Origin: Urophycis tenuis
Taxonomy: Eukaryota > Chordata > Actinopteri > Gadiformes > Phycidae
NCBI GenBank assembly: GCA_036785325.1
Contig: JAXIVH010000037.1
Span: forward strand, 2,970,689-3,034,688
Direction of reading: 5' to 3'
Length of the DNA stretch: 64,000 nt
The notes below the pieces were generated by a model. It ran no database searches, had not been told where the DNA came from, and was given only the letters and a program-made list of their open reading frames with translations. The position numbers were made by a program, and so were the translations under genes. Below, in pieces: positions 31,002 through 40,506 of the stretch. Positions within the stretch are counted from its first letter, which is position 1; every line of letters begins with the position of its first letter.

Positions 31002-31466
31002 GGGCCTCATGTACGAACGTTGCGTACGCACAAAAAAATGGTGTACGTTCATTCTCACGGCAAAGTGCAGATGTATCAAGACTGAAATGGCCGTATAAAT
31101 TTGCGTGCCTCACGTCAACTCTTGAGCTGGCGTACGCACATTTCTACAACAGTTGACCCTTTGGCGACACTTAGAGGTGATCAAAGCATCATGTTTAATT
31201 TGTCAGAGCAATGAAATTCTTATTACATGGCAGACAACCTCTACGCAGTAGATGGACATAAGAGATAAGAAATGAAAATATTTAAATGCTGGGAAACTGT
31301 CATAATAAAGGAATGTGTAAAATAGTAGTTGATTGAGTGATGTGCACATTCGAGACACGTGAACAATTAACACCGATGAACAATCAACACCGACAAGTCT
31401 GCAATAACATGACTGGGGTATAAAAGCACACCCAAAAATTACGTCAACAATTAGAGGACATTGCGA

Positions 31467-32569
31467 ATGGCGCAATTAGGCGAGAGCGTGTCTTTCGAGA
31501 CAGAAACGATCCTCTCGAAATTGTCGACAATTGGCTCATCAGCCGCTTTCGATTCCCTCGGGCAATCCTGCTTGAGTTATGTGCAGAGCTGCGGCCGGAG
31601 CCATGCCCTGCCGGTCCACGTACAGGTACTTAGTACCTTGGGGTTCCTGGCAACCGGGGCGTTTCAAAGAGAGTTGGCCGACCGATCGGGTATATGCCAG
31701 TCGACCCTGAGCCGGGCCATGCCAGCCGTGTGGGCCGGACTCATCCGCCTGTCAGCCAGGTATATAACATTCCCATACAATGCAGCTGAACAGGTCAACA
31801 TTAAAGCGCAATTTGCAGCGAGAGCCGGTTTTCCTAATATAATCGGAGCTGTCGACTGCACTCACATTGCCATAAAAGCGCCATCACATGACAAATTTGT
31901 ATATGTGAACAGGAAACATTTCCATTCAATAAATGTAGGCTACAAATGATATGTGATGCTCAAATGTTATTAACCAACATTGTGGCGAGGTGGCCTGGTT
32001 CAACGCACGACTCATATATTCTGAGTAACAGCATAGTTGGGAACAGACTGCAGGCTGGCATTGTGCGCGATGGGTGGCTTCTTGGTGAGTAATTGTATTC
32101 TTTTAATTGTCCTAATATTAATCCCCGTGATGCGCATTGAGTGTACGTCCCCAAATACTATCCTGTCTTCACAGCATCATTACTTGTTTGTGTGTTTGAT
32201 TCGCTGGTTAAGCAACAGCTTCGGATCTTTCGTACAAGCCCCTGTCTCTGTGTGCAAAGTACTCATGTTAATAAACCCGTGCGTAAAGTGTGAAATGTCA
32301 TTATCAGCCTCACCTTTGCCCCGGCGCCCTTCGGCATTAATTTATAACAATAGTGTGTGATCCATGTAAGTGGTCTATAAAACTAAGAAATGGGAACAAC
32401 AAATCCAGTTTACTTATACTGCCTGCTTTCAATTAACCCCAGGCTACCCACTGAGGACGTGACCCCTCTGACCAACCCTCAGACTGACCGAGAGCGGAGG
32501 TACAATGACCGCCATACCCGCACTCGGTCAGTCGTTGAGAGGGCAATAGGTCTCCTGAAGGGACGGTGG
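31467..32569 (+). pseudogene. HARBI1-like Harbinger transposase, frameshifted and 3'-truncated
   Basis: The ATG at 31467 opens a frame to 31949, but its first part is the wrong frame. The N-terminal transposase part (RERVFRDRNDPLEIVDNW) is in another frame and joins HALPVHVQVLSTLGF near 31605. The DDE_Tnp_4 region follows with GAVDCTHIAIKAPS, which carries the first catalytic Asp. A 5-bp excess (GGCTA) near 31937 shifts the frame before MICDAQMLLTNIVARWPG. An intron-like stretch from the donor CTTG|GTGAGT near 32083 to AACCCCAG near 32441 comes next. The last part, TNPQTDRERRYNDR and RSVVERAIGLLKGRW with the catalytic Glu, is again in a shifted frame. Several breaks make it inactive. Confidence 0.8.
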
Positions 32570-32570
32570 G

Positions 32571-32815
32571 CAGCAGTCCTCCTTTTCACTTCCATTTTTA
32601 TATTTGACCACTTCTTTTTAAGTTCAGCGTGTGTGCGGCTCTCTGAACCCACAGCGTTGACCGCCTCACACACGCTGTCCCACTCACTCCTCTTCCGCTT
32701 GCTGTTAATCCCGGAGGACAAACTGCCAAATAAAACCACCCTCCGAGCCTCCACCTCAGTCAGGAGAGTCTCCAGTTCGCACTCGGTAAATTTTCGCTTT
32801 TTTAGATGTGCTCAT
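32571..32815 (-). pseudogene. Harbinger Myb/SANT-like DNA-binding protein, frameshifted and truncated
   Basis: On the minus strand, after an ATG at 32815-32813, an A-run causes a one-base shift before KRKFTECELETLLTEVEARR. The tri-helix continues through RSEWDSVCEAVNAVG and ELKKKWSNIKMEVKRR, typical of the second Harbinger protein, which assists nuclear import and DNA binding of the transposase. The C terminus is lost at the internal deletion near 32,570. Confidence 0.75.
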
Positions 32816-33082
32816 TCTCTTTCTATGATCGTTCAGAGGGGAATCCCTGATGCAGGGCTCATTTAAATATGATTAACATAATTGAATAGGGGCGTGGACA
32901 GGGAGAAGTCTGATACTCGTGCACGTGCGCTCAATTGGGTATGTACAAAGGAAATGTGCTTGGGTTCAGGCGTACGCTCAGATTGATACATCTGAATTTT
33001 TTTGTGCGTGCGGCCGTTTCTGGCTTTGTGCGTACGCCATGTTTCAGTAGAAAATCCACGCAATTGTTAGTACATGAGGCCC

Positions 33083-33376
33083 CAGGTATGCGGCAGTTGA
33101 GTTGGAGTGCCTAGCTGTCAAGTGGGCACTCGACACCCTAAAATACTACCTGCTGGGTAGAGACTTCACCCTAGAGACTGACCACCGCGCCTTGCAGTGG
33201 CTAGGGCGCATGAAGGACTCAAACGCCCGCATCACCCGCTGGTTCTTGGCACTGCAGCCATACCGGTTCACAGTGCAGTACCGAGCGGGCAAGCAGAATA
33301 CGGTGGCGGACTTTTTGTCTCGACACCCTGTTGGGTTCCCTCCTCCTCCAGAGGAGGAGGGAAATGTGAGAAAGTG
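33083..33376 (+). pseudogene. Gypsy RNase H fragment, right of Harbinger
   Basis: It continues the RNase H frame: ELECLAVKWALDTLKYYLLG, TDHRALQWL and QNTVADFLSRHPV. It then reads into PPPPEEEGNVRK and stops inside the start of the LTR. The DFLSRHP motif marks the end of RNase H. No integrase follows. Confidence 0.85.
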
Positions 33377-34103
33377 AACACCTCCCTTCTCACTGGTTGT
33401 CTCACAAACACATGGACCGATTGTTTTTACTGAATGTTATTGTATTGTACTCCAGCTGCAGTAGGGGGCAATATTTTGTTCATTCAGGACAGAGGACACA
33501 TGGGATAGCCCAGGGGGGCATTGGGTGTAAACAGCTGTTTTTGTATATATTTAGATGAGGTGTAAAGTGTGTATATATATATATTGGGTAATGTGTTGTT
33601 TGGTGAAATGTAAATACTGTGTTTTCTTACAAGGTTTACTTTCCATTTAGGAATATTTAGTTTGTAGCCTTGCAATGGGGTGTTCACCCCTTATTGGTAT
33701 GGCCCAACTGGCCGTGATTGGTGTATGGCCTAACTGGCCTTGATTGGTCCAATTGGGACTGATTTCTTATTTAAGGGGTGCCTCATTCTGTGTGTGGGGG
33801 TTAACTGAGGGTAGGTGCTGGCTTGATGTGAGGCCAGTACCCGGTATGCTAGGCTATGCTAGGCTAAGCTAACCTATGCTATGCTACTTCATGCTGAGCT
33901 AAGCGGCTAAAATGGTTAGTTTTGCCATTTAGTATTATTTAGGATTTTGGATTTATGTTTGTTTTGTTATTTTGCAAGTTGTGGTGAAGACAATAAAGCC
34001 CCACTACTTTTCAACGGCATTGCCACCCCTCGTGTTTGTCCACACGGTCCAGGCCAGAGAGTCCACATCCCAATACGTGGGGTGATCAAGTCGGTCCCTC
34101 ACA
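33365..34103 (+). repeat. Gypsy 3' LTR
   Basis: The LTR runs from TGTGAG to CTCACA (739 bp), directly after the polypurine tract GAGGAGGAGGGAAA. It includes a TTTAAGGGG-type core near 33,772, repeated GCTATGCTAG words near 33,846-33,905 and an AATAAA near 33,992. The left LTR is not present. Confidence 0.8.
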
Positions 34104-34527
34104 ATGACATTTTTGGAAATTTCTGGAAATAAAACCTCCCACCGGTGGCCACCAGATGGAGCCATCCCTTTTGATCCTCCCCGATCCTTTTTGGTCGATC
34201 CCAGGGTTGCGCAATAGGGACTTGGGGGGGGTCGTTCGCCTTCGTCAGGCAAACTCTCCGCCAAGTCCCTAAGCTCACGCTAACCGACCAATGGTTGACC
34301 AAAGTTGAGCAGAGTTGAGCAGCGATCGGCCAATGGCGGAGCGATGCTGAGCAGAGCTCGGCGCTCAACGGACCAATCGCTGAGCGAGGATCGGAATACG
34401 TCACCTAATGTTTTTACGACTCATACGTAGTCACGGTCATTGCTGTCCACTGCCAACGGAGGATTCGACTAAGGTGAATTTGATGATCTTCATCCTTTGC
34501 GAGTTAATAATTCGACTTTTCGTTAAG
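34104..34527 (+). promoter_or_regulatory. Promoter-like region and candidate first exon of the unit gene
   Basis: This unique GC-balanced sequence has three CCAAT boxes (34288, 34330, 34373) and a CRE-like ACGTCA (34398). A short exon-like stretch ends CGTTAAG|GTATGT at 34527. It lies upstream of unit U3 only. A donor of the same form (GAAG|GTATGT) lies in most satellite monomers. I infer that this is, or derives from, the original 5' end of the gene whose pieces were amplified. A chance CCAAT cluster cannot be excluded. Confidence 0.4.
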
Positions 34528-34756
34528 GTATGTATTTAGCTGTATCGATTTCGTAGAAAGAGAAACGATTCCGTTGACGTTGAAGCTATGTTTTTAGCTG
34601 CTGGGTAAACTTCATTCAAACTATCGCCGTTTTGTCTGTGAGCAAGCATATGACTCGTGGATGATCTCCTTTTAATCGTGGCAATCTAAGCTTTCCAACG
34701 GTGTATGGCATGACTAAATTCGCCCACGGGTCGTCGAAATAATAAGCTGATTCATG
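34528..34756 (+). repeat. Diverged satellite monomer upstream of U3
   Basis: About one monomer, clearly diverged from the array consensus, follows the candidate exon. It has GACGTTGAAGCTATG, TAGCTGCTGGGTAAAC, ATCGCCGTTTTGTCTGTGAGC and AAGCTTTCCAACGG. It passes into the shared terminal form (GGGTCGTCGAAATAATAAGC) and unit U3. An extra partial match, AAGGTATGTATTTAGCTG, lies at its left edge. Confidence 0.75.
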
Positions 34757-35505
34757 TGTGTTCTTTTGGCTGTGGAAAGAAAATAGCACACAAGTCATAC
34801 CAAGTCACCTTTATTGTCAGTGATAAACATTAATAAATAAACAGTATGGACATTGTATAAACAGTTGTATAAAAAGTGTAAACGGTATGAACAGTGTTCT
34901 TATAAAAGATATCAATATCAATACTGATCACATGTGTATTTTATATTTCCAGATTATTTGTTGATGAGCCAGAGCCTGTGACTCCCACCAACCGGCCCGT
35001 TCAGCCCACTGCGTTGTCGTCCTCCACCCGGCCGAAGCCTCCTGCGCCCACCCGCCTCCAGCCGAGGCCTCCTGCTGCGTCAGCCTGTGGCCCGCCCGCC
35101 CCCTGTGTCGGCAGCACCCATACCGCTGGTCCTCCCCGCACAGCCACAGGCCCCCTCCGTCCTGCTTCGTGGGCCATCCTGCAGCTGTCTCTGCAGTCAT
35201 CGTGTGTCAAAACCATTCAAACTTGTATATGGTAACATTTCAAAATGACACCAGTATAAATGAGGACCTTGCAATAGGTTGTGTGTTACAGGACCCCCCT
35301 GGCATACAGCTGTATGTCTCTGTGAAGGTGGTTGTGAAGAACGGCATCCGGCTGAACAAGTACAAGTGCCGGCAAGGCAGCAACTCTCTCGAGGGGTTGC
35401 ACGCCCACCGGGTTAACGCCGTCCCTTCACAGCGATGTGGGATCATGCCGTTCCAAGTAAGTGATTAAAACACACACACATACACACACACACACACGCA
35501 TATAT

Positions 35506-35540
<35 letters not shown>

Positions 35541-35585
35541 CTTAAACATAGCTGACCCTTTTTTTCCCCCTTCTCGGGGATTATG
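34757..35585 (+). repeat. Composite unit U3
   Basis: This unit has the standard order, but its spacer is shortened. After CTCGGGGATTATG the sequence jumps to CCCTGACGCAG in mid-monomer near 35,585, so the usual spacer end and monomer start are missing. The TA run at 35,514-35,541 is longer than in the other units. Confidence 0.88.
34953..35456 (+). pseudogene. Gene fragment U3
   Basis: The proline-rich frame ends at TAA as in U1. The second frame runs through GCVLQDPPGIQLYV and GSNSLEGLHAHRVNAV to MPFQ and the donor GTAAGT at 35457. It reads KCRQGSNS (CAA) where U1 reads KCRRGSNS, a variant shared with U5. As the only unit with promoter-like DNA upstream, it is the best candidate for the copy closest to the source gene. 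Confidence 0.6.
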
Positions 35586-36194
35586 CCCTGACGCAGTTTT
35601 GTCTGTGAGCAACCAAATTGCTCGGGGATGGGCTCATTTTAAGCGGGGAAATCTAAGGTTCCCAACGGCGTATGGCAAGACTATATTGAGTCATGGGTCG
35701 TTGAAATACTGAGCTAATTAATTTCTGTTCTTTATTGAAAGATTGATCTTAATTGAAACGTTGAAGGTATGTTTTTAGCTGCTGGGTAGACTTCAGTCAA
35801 CCTGACGCAGTTTTGTCTGTGAGCAACCAGACTGCACGCGGATGGGCTCATTTTAAGCGGGGAAATCTAAGCTTTTCAACGGCGTATGGCAAGACTATAT
35901 TCACCAAAGGGCCGTTGAAATACTAAGCTAATTAATTTGTGATCTGTAAGGAAAGATTGATGTTAATTGAAACGTTGAAGGTATGTTTTTAGCTGCTGGG
36001 TAGACTTCAGTCAACCTGACGCAGTTTTGTCTGTGAGCAACCAAATTGGTCGGGGATGGGCTCATTTTAAGCGGGGAAATCTAAGCTTCCCAACAACGTA
36101 TGGCTAGACTATATTGACTCATGGGTCGTTGAAATACTAAGCTAATTAATTTGTGTTCTGTAAGGAAAGATTAATGTTAATTGAAACGTTGAAG
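35586..36194 (+). repeat. Satellite array A3, left part
   Basis: About three monomers lie between U3 and the Rex3 insertion. The last one is cut after AAACGTTGAAG (36184-36194), which is the target duplication of Rex3. Confidence 0.93.
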
Positions 36195-39100
36195 CCCCTC
36201 CATGAGCTGCCACCTTAACGTGGTGGAGGGGTTTGCGTGTCCCAATGACCCTGGGGGCTATATTGTCGGGGGCTTCATGCACCTGGTAGGGTCACCCAAG
36301 GCAAACAGGTCCTAGGCGAGGGTCCAGACGAAGAGTGGCTCAAAAAACCCCTATGATGAAAGAGAACTTTGGTACGGAGTTTCCCTTGCCCGGACGTGGG
36401 TCACCGGGGCCCCCCCCTGGAGCCAGGCCTGGGGGAAGGGCCCGTTGGCGAGCGCCTGGTGGCCGGGTCTACGCCCGCGGGGCCCGGTCGTGCACAGCCC
36501 GAAGGAACGACGCGGGACCCTCTTCCCATGGGTTCACCACCCGTGGGAGGGGCCAAAGGGGTCGGGTGCGATGTGAGCTGGGCGGCAGCAGGAGGCGGGG
36601 ACCTGGGCGGTCCGACCCTCAGCTGCAGAAGCTAGCTCTGGGGACGTGGAACGTCACCTCTCTGGCGGGGAAGGAGCCGGAGCTGGTGTGCGAGGCTGAG
36701 AGGTACCGGCTAGATATAGTCGGGCTCACCTCGACACACAGTTTGGGCTCTGGAACCAGCGTCCTTCAGAGGGGTTGGACTCTTTTCCACTCTGGAGTTG
36801 CCCCTGGGGAGAGACGCCGAGCGGGGGTGGGAATGCTCATCTCCCCCCGGCTCGGTGCCTGTACGTTGGGGTTCACCCCGGTAGACGAGAGGGTAGCCTC
36901 CCTCCGCCTTCGGGTGGGGGGACGGGTCCTGACTGTCGTTTGTGCTTATGCACCGAACGGCAGTTCAGAGTACCCACCCTTTCTTGAGTCCTTAGAGGGA
37001 GTGTTGGAAAGCGCTCCCTCTGGGGACTCCCTTGTTCTGCTGGGGGACTTCAACGCCCATGTGGGCAATGACAGTGAGACCTGGAGGGGCGTGATTGGGA
37101 GGAACGGCCCACCTGATCTGAACCCGAGTGGTGTTTTGTTGTTGGACTTCTGTGCTCGTCATGGATTGTCCATAACGAACACCATGTTCAAGCATAAGGG
37201 TGTCCACATGTGCACTTGGCACCAGGACACCCTAGGCCGCAGTTCGATGATCGACTTTGTAGTTGTATCATCGGACTTGCGGCCGCATGTCTTGGACACT
37301 CGGGTGAAGAGAGGGGCGGAGCTGTCAACTGATCACCACCTGGTGGCGAGTTGGCTCCGATGGCGGGGGAAGATGCCGGTCAGACCTGGCAGACCCAAAC
37401 GTACTGTGAGGGTCTTCTGGGAACGTCTGGCTGAATCTCCTGTCAGAACGAGCTTCAACTCCCACCTCCGGGAGAGCTTCAACCATGTCCCGGGGGAGGC
37501 GGGGAACATAGAGTCCGAGTGGACCTTGTTCCGTGCCTCCATTGTTGAAGCGGCCGACCGGAGCTGTGGCCGTAAGGTCGTCGGTGCCTGTCGCGGCGGC
37601 AACCCCCGAACCCGCTGGTGGACCCCAGCGGTAAGGGATGCCGTCAAGCTGAAGAAGGAGTCCTATCGGGCCTTTTTGGCCCGTGGGACTCCTGAGGCAG
37701 CTGATGGGTACCGGCGGGCCAAGCGGGGCGCGGCTTCGGCGGTTGCGGAGGCAAAAACTCGGGTGTGGGAGGAGTTTGGTGAGGCCATGGAGAAGGACTT
37801 CCGAACGGCTTCGAGGAGATTCTGGACCACCATCCGGCGTCTCAGGAGGGGGAAGCAGTGCTCTGTCAACACCGTGTACGGTGGGGACGGGGCGCTGCTG
37901 ACCTCGACTCGGGACGTTGTGAATCGGTGGGGGGAATACTTCGAAGACCTCCTCAATCCCACCAACACGCCTTCCACGGAGGAAGCAGGGTCTGGGGACT
38001 CGGGGGGGGACTCTCCTATCTCCGGGGCCGAGATCGCCGAGGTGGTTAAAAAGCTCCTCGGTGGTAAGGCCCCGGGGGTGGACGAGATCCACCCCGAGTT
38101 CCTAAAGGCCCTGGATGCTGTGGGGCTGTCTTGGTTGACACGTCTCTGCAGCATCGCGTGGACATCGGGGGCAGTGCCTCTGGATTGGCAGACCGGGGTG
38201 GTGGTTCCCCTCTTCAAAAAGGGGGACCGGAGGGTGTGCTCCAACTACAGGGGGATCACACTCCTCAGCCTCCCCGGTAAGGTCTATTCGGGGGTCCTGG
38301 AGAGGAGGGTCCGTAGGATAGTCGAACCTCGGATTCAGGAGGAGCAATGTGGTTTTCGTCCCGGCAGTGGAACTGTGGACCAGCTCTATACCCTTGGCGC
38401 GGTACTCGAGGGTGCATGGGAGTTCGCCCAACCAGTCTACATGTGCTTTGTGGACTTGGAGAAGGCGTTCGACCGTGTCCCTCGGGGAGCCCTGTGGGGG
38501 GTGCTCCGGGAGTATGGGGTACCGGGCCCGCTGTTACGGGCCGTCGGGTCCCTGTACTCCCGGTGCCAGAGCTTGGTCCGCATTGCCGGCAGTAAGTCGA
38601 GCCTGTTTCCGGTGAGAGTTGGCCTCCGCCAGGGCTGCCCTTTGTCACCGATTCTGTTCACAAATTTTATGGACAGAATTTCTTGGCGCAGCCAGGGCGT
38701 TGAGGGGTTACGGTTCGGTGGCCTCAGGATTGCGTCACTGCTTTTCGCAGATGATCTTGTCCTGTTGGCTTCATCGGGCCGTGACCTTCAGCTCTCACTG
38801 GAGCGGTTCGCAGCCGAATGCGAAGCGGTTGGGATGAGGATCAGCACCTCCAAATCCGAGGCCATGGTTCTCGGCCGGAAAAGGGTGGAGTGCACTCTCC
38901 GGGTCGGGGAGGAGATTCTGCCTCAAGTGGAGGAGTTCAAGTATCTCGGGGTCTTGTTCACGAGTGAGGGGAGGATGGAGCGGGAGATTGACCGACGGAT
39001 CGGTGCGGCGTCGGCAGTGATGCGGGCTCTGCACCGGTCCGTCATGGTGAAGAAGGAGCTGAGCCTAAAGGCGAAGCTCTCGATTTACCGGTCAATCTAC

Positions 39101-39564
39101 GTTCCTACCCTCACCTATGGTCACGAGCTGTGGGTAGTGACCGAAGGAACGAGATCGCGAATACAAGCGGCCGAAATGAGTTTCCTCCGCAGGGTGTCCG
39201 GGCTCTCCCTTAGAGATAGGGTGAGAAGCTCGGTCATCCGGGAGGGGCTCAGAGTAGAACCGCTGCTCCTCCGCATCGAGAGGAGCCAGTTGCGATGGCT
39301 CGGGCATCTAGTGAGGATGCCTCCTGGACGCCTCCCTGGGGAGGTGTTCCGGGCACGTCCCTCCGGGAGGAGGCCCCCGGGAAGACCCAGGACACGCTGG
39401 AGGGACTATGTCTCTCGGCTGGCCTGGGAACGCCTCGGGATCCCCCCGGAAGAGCTGGACGAAGTGGCTGGGGAGAGGGAAGTCTGGGCTTCTCTCCTCA
39501 GGCTGCTGCCCCCGCGACTCGACCCCGGATAAGCGGAGGATATGGATGGATGGATGGATGGATG
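36195..39564 (+). mobile_element. Rex3 (RTE clade) non-LTR retrotransposon, apparently full length
   Basis: This 3,370-bp element is flanked by an 11-bp target duplication AAACGTTGAAG (36184-36194 and 39565-39575) inside a satellite monomer. It ends in (GGAT)n, the GATG-type tail of Rex3. Both classical Rex3 PCR primer sites, as I remember them, are present near 38,187 and 38,630. The 5' end starts with CCCCTCCATGAG and can fold: CCACC/GGTGG inside CCCCTCCA/TGGAGGGG. Most fish Rex3 copies are 5'-truncated, so a complete one is notable. Confidence 0.93.
36353..39532 (+). CDS. Rex3 endonuclease-reverse transcriptase ORF, intact
   Basis: From the ATG at 36353 the frame runs about 1,059 codons to TAA (39530-39532). 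An upstream GTG at 36335 only extends the frame. The N terminus is Arg/Gly/Pro-rich. The apurinic-type endonuclease starts at LALGTWNVTSL and has GDFNAHVG near residue 230 and the catalytic STDHHLV. The position of the usual catalytic Glu reads DIVGLTSTH, which I recall as normal for Rex3. The RT has GVDEIHPEFLKAL, DLEKAFDRVPRGALW, GLRQGCPLSP and FADDLVLLA near 797. The C-terminal part has RRVSGLSLRDRVR and GRRPPGRPRTRWRDYV. The protein nicks target DNA and primes reverse transcription there. No stop or frameshift is seen, so the copy may be recent. Confidence 0.93.
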   Translation: MMKENFGTEFPLPGRGSPGPPPGARPGGRARWRAPGGRVYARGARSCTARRNDAGPSSHGFTTRGRGQRGRVRCELGGSRRRGPGRSDPQLQKLALGTWNVTSLAGKEPELVCEAERYRLDIVGLTSTHSLGSGTSVLQRGWTLFHSGVAPGERRRAGVGMLISPRLGACTLGFTPVDERVASLRLRVGGRVLTVVCAYAPNGSSEYPPFLESLEGVLESAPSGDSLVLLGDFNAHVGNDSETWRGVIGRNGPPDLNPSGVLLLDFCARHGLSITNTMFKHKGVHMCTWHQDTLGRSSMIDFVVVSSDLRPHVLDTRVKRGAELSTDHHLVASWLRWRGKMPVRPGRPKRTVRVFWERLAESPVRTSFNSHLRESFNHVPGEAGNIESEWTLFRASIVEAADRSCGRKVVGACRGGNPRTRWWTPAVRDAVKLKKESYRAFLARGTPEAADGYRRAKRGAASAVAEAKTRVWEEFGEAMEKDFRTASRRFWTTIRRLRRGKQCSVNTVYGGDGALLTSTRDVVNRWGEYFEDLLNPTNTPSTEEAGSGDSGGDSPISGAEIAEVVKKLLGGKAPGVDEIHPEFLKALDAVGLSWLTRLCSIAWTSGAVPLDWQTGVVVPLFKKGDRRVCSNYRGITLLSLPGKVYSGVLERRVRRIVEPRIQEEQCGFRPGSGTVDQLYTLGAVLEGAWEFAQPVYMCFVDLEKAFDRVPRGALWGVLREYGVPGPLLRAVGSLYSRCQSLVRIAGSKSSLFPVRVGLRQGCPLSPILFTNFMDRISWRSQGVEGLRFGGLRIASLLFADDLVLLASSGRDLQLSLERFAAECEAVGMRISTSKSEAMVLGRKRVECTLRVGEEILPQVEEFKYLGVLFTSEGRMEREIDRRIGAASAVMRALHRSVMVKKELSLKAKLSIYRSIYVPTLTYGHELWVVTEGTRSRIQAAEMSFLRRVSGLSLRDRVRSSVIREGLRVEPLLLRIERSQLRWLGHLVRMPPGRLPGEVFRARPSGRRPPGRPRTRWRDYVSRLAWERLGIPPEELDEVAGEREVWASLLRLLPPRLDPG

Positions 39565-39747
39565 AAACGTTGAAGGTTTTTTTTTAGCTGCTGGGTAGAC
39601 TTCAGTCAACCTGACGCAGTTTTTGTCTGTGAGCAACCAAATTGATCAGAGATGGGCTCATTTTAAGCGGGGAAATCTAAGCTTTCCAACGACGTATGGC
39701 ATGACTATATTTGCCCACGGGTCGTCGAAATAATAAGCTGATTCATG
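39565..39747 (+). repeat. Satellite array A3, remainder after Rex3
   Basis: The monomer interrupted by Rex3 resumes with AAACGTTGAAGG and a T-run in place of GTATGT. It has the terminal form leading into unit U4. Confidence 0.93.
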
Positions 39748-40457
39748 TGTGTTCTGTTGGCTGTGGAAAGAAAATAGCACACAAGTCCTATCAAGTCAAC
39801 TTTATTGTCAGTGATAAACATTAATAAATAAACAGTATGGACATTGTATAAACAGTTGTATAAAAAGTGTAAACGGTATGAACAGTGTTCTTATAAAAGA
39901 TATCAATATCAATACTGATCACGTGTGTATTTTATATTTCCAGATTATTTGTTGATGAGCCAGAGCCTGTGACTCCCACCAACCGGCCCGTTCAGCCCAC
40001 TGCGTTGTCGTCCTCCACCCGGCCGAAGCCTCCTGCGCCCACCCGCCTCCAGCCGAGGCCTCCTGCTGCGTCAGCCTGTGGCCCGCCCGCCCCCTGTGTC
40101 GGCAGCACCCATACCGCTGGTCCTCCCCGCACAGCCACAGGCCCCCTCCGTCCTGCTTCGTGGGCCATCCTGCAGCTGTCTCTGCAGTCATCGTGTGTCA
40201 AAACCATTCAAACTTGTATATGGTAACATTTCAAAATGACACCAGCATAAATGAGGACCTTGCAATAGGTTGTGTGTTACAGGACCCCCCTGGCATACAG
40301 CTGTATGTCTCTGTGAAGGTGGTTGTGAAGAACGGCATCCGGCTGAACAAGTACAAGTGCCGGCGAGGCAGCAACTCTCTCGAGGGGTTGCACGCCCACC
40401 TGGTTAACGCCATCCCTTCACAGCGATATGGGATCATGCCGTTCCAAGTAAGTGATT

Positions 40458-40506
<49 letters not shown>

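Larger units (their letters stand above)
31002..33082 (+). mobile_element. PIF/Harbinger DNA transposon, internally deleted
   Basis: The ends are perfect 13-bp inverted repeats GGGCCTCATGTAC, followed by imperfect subterminal repeats rich in GCGTACGCAC. The 3-bp CAG duplication, a HARBI1-like transposase on the plus strand and a Myb/SANT-like gene on the minus strand give the superfamily. The two genes converge and meet near 32,570, each lacking its 3' part, so an internal deletion joined them. The copy is non-autonomous. Confidence 0.9.
30838..34103 (+). mobile_element. Gypsy LTR retrotransposon, 3' end only, interrupted by Harbinger
   Basis: What remains is the end of pol, a polypurine tract and one LTR, with a 2,081-bp DNA transposon inside. 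The pol frame ends at RNase H directly next to the polypurine tract and LTR, with no integrase after it. This fits the Gmr1-type Gypsy elements of fish, in which integrase lies upstream of RT. The 5' part is deleted. Confidence 0.8.

Noticed and set aside
36335..36352. GTG start of the Rex3 ORF
   Set aside because: Initiation at GTG is unlikely in a eukaryotic element, and an ATG pair follows at 36353.
37325..38648. Long minus-strand open frames inside Rex3
   Set aside because: They are antisense shadows of the GC-rich RT frame, without domains.
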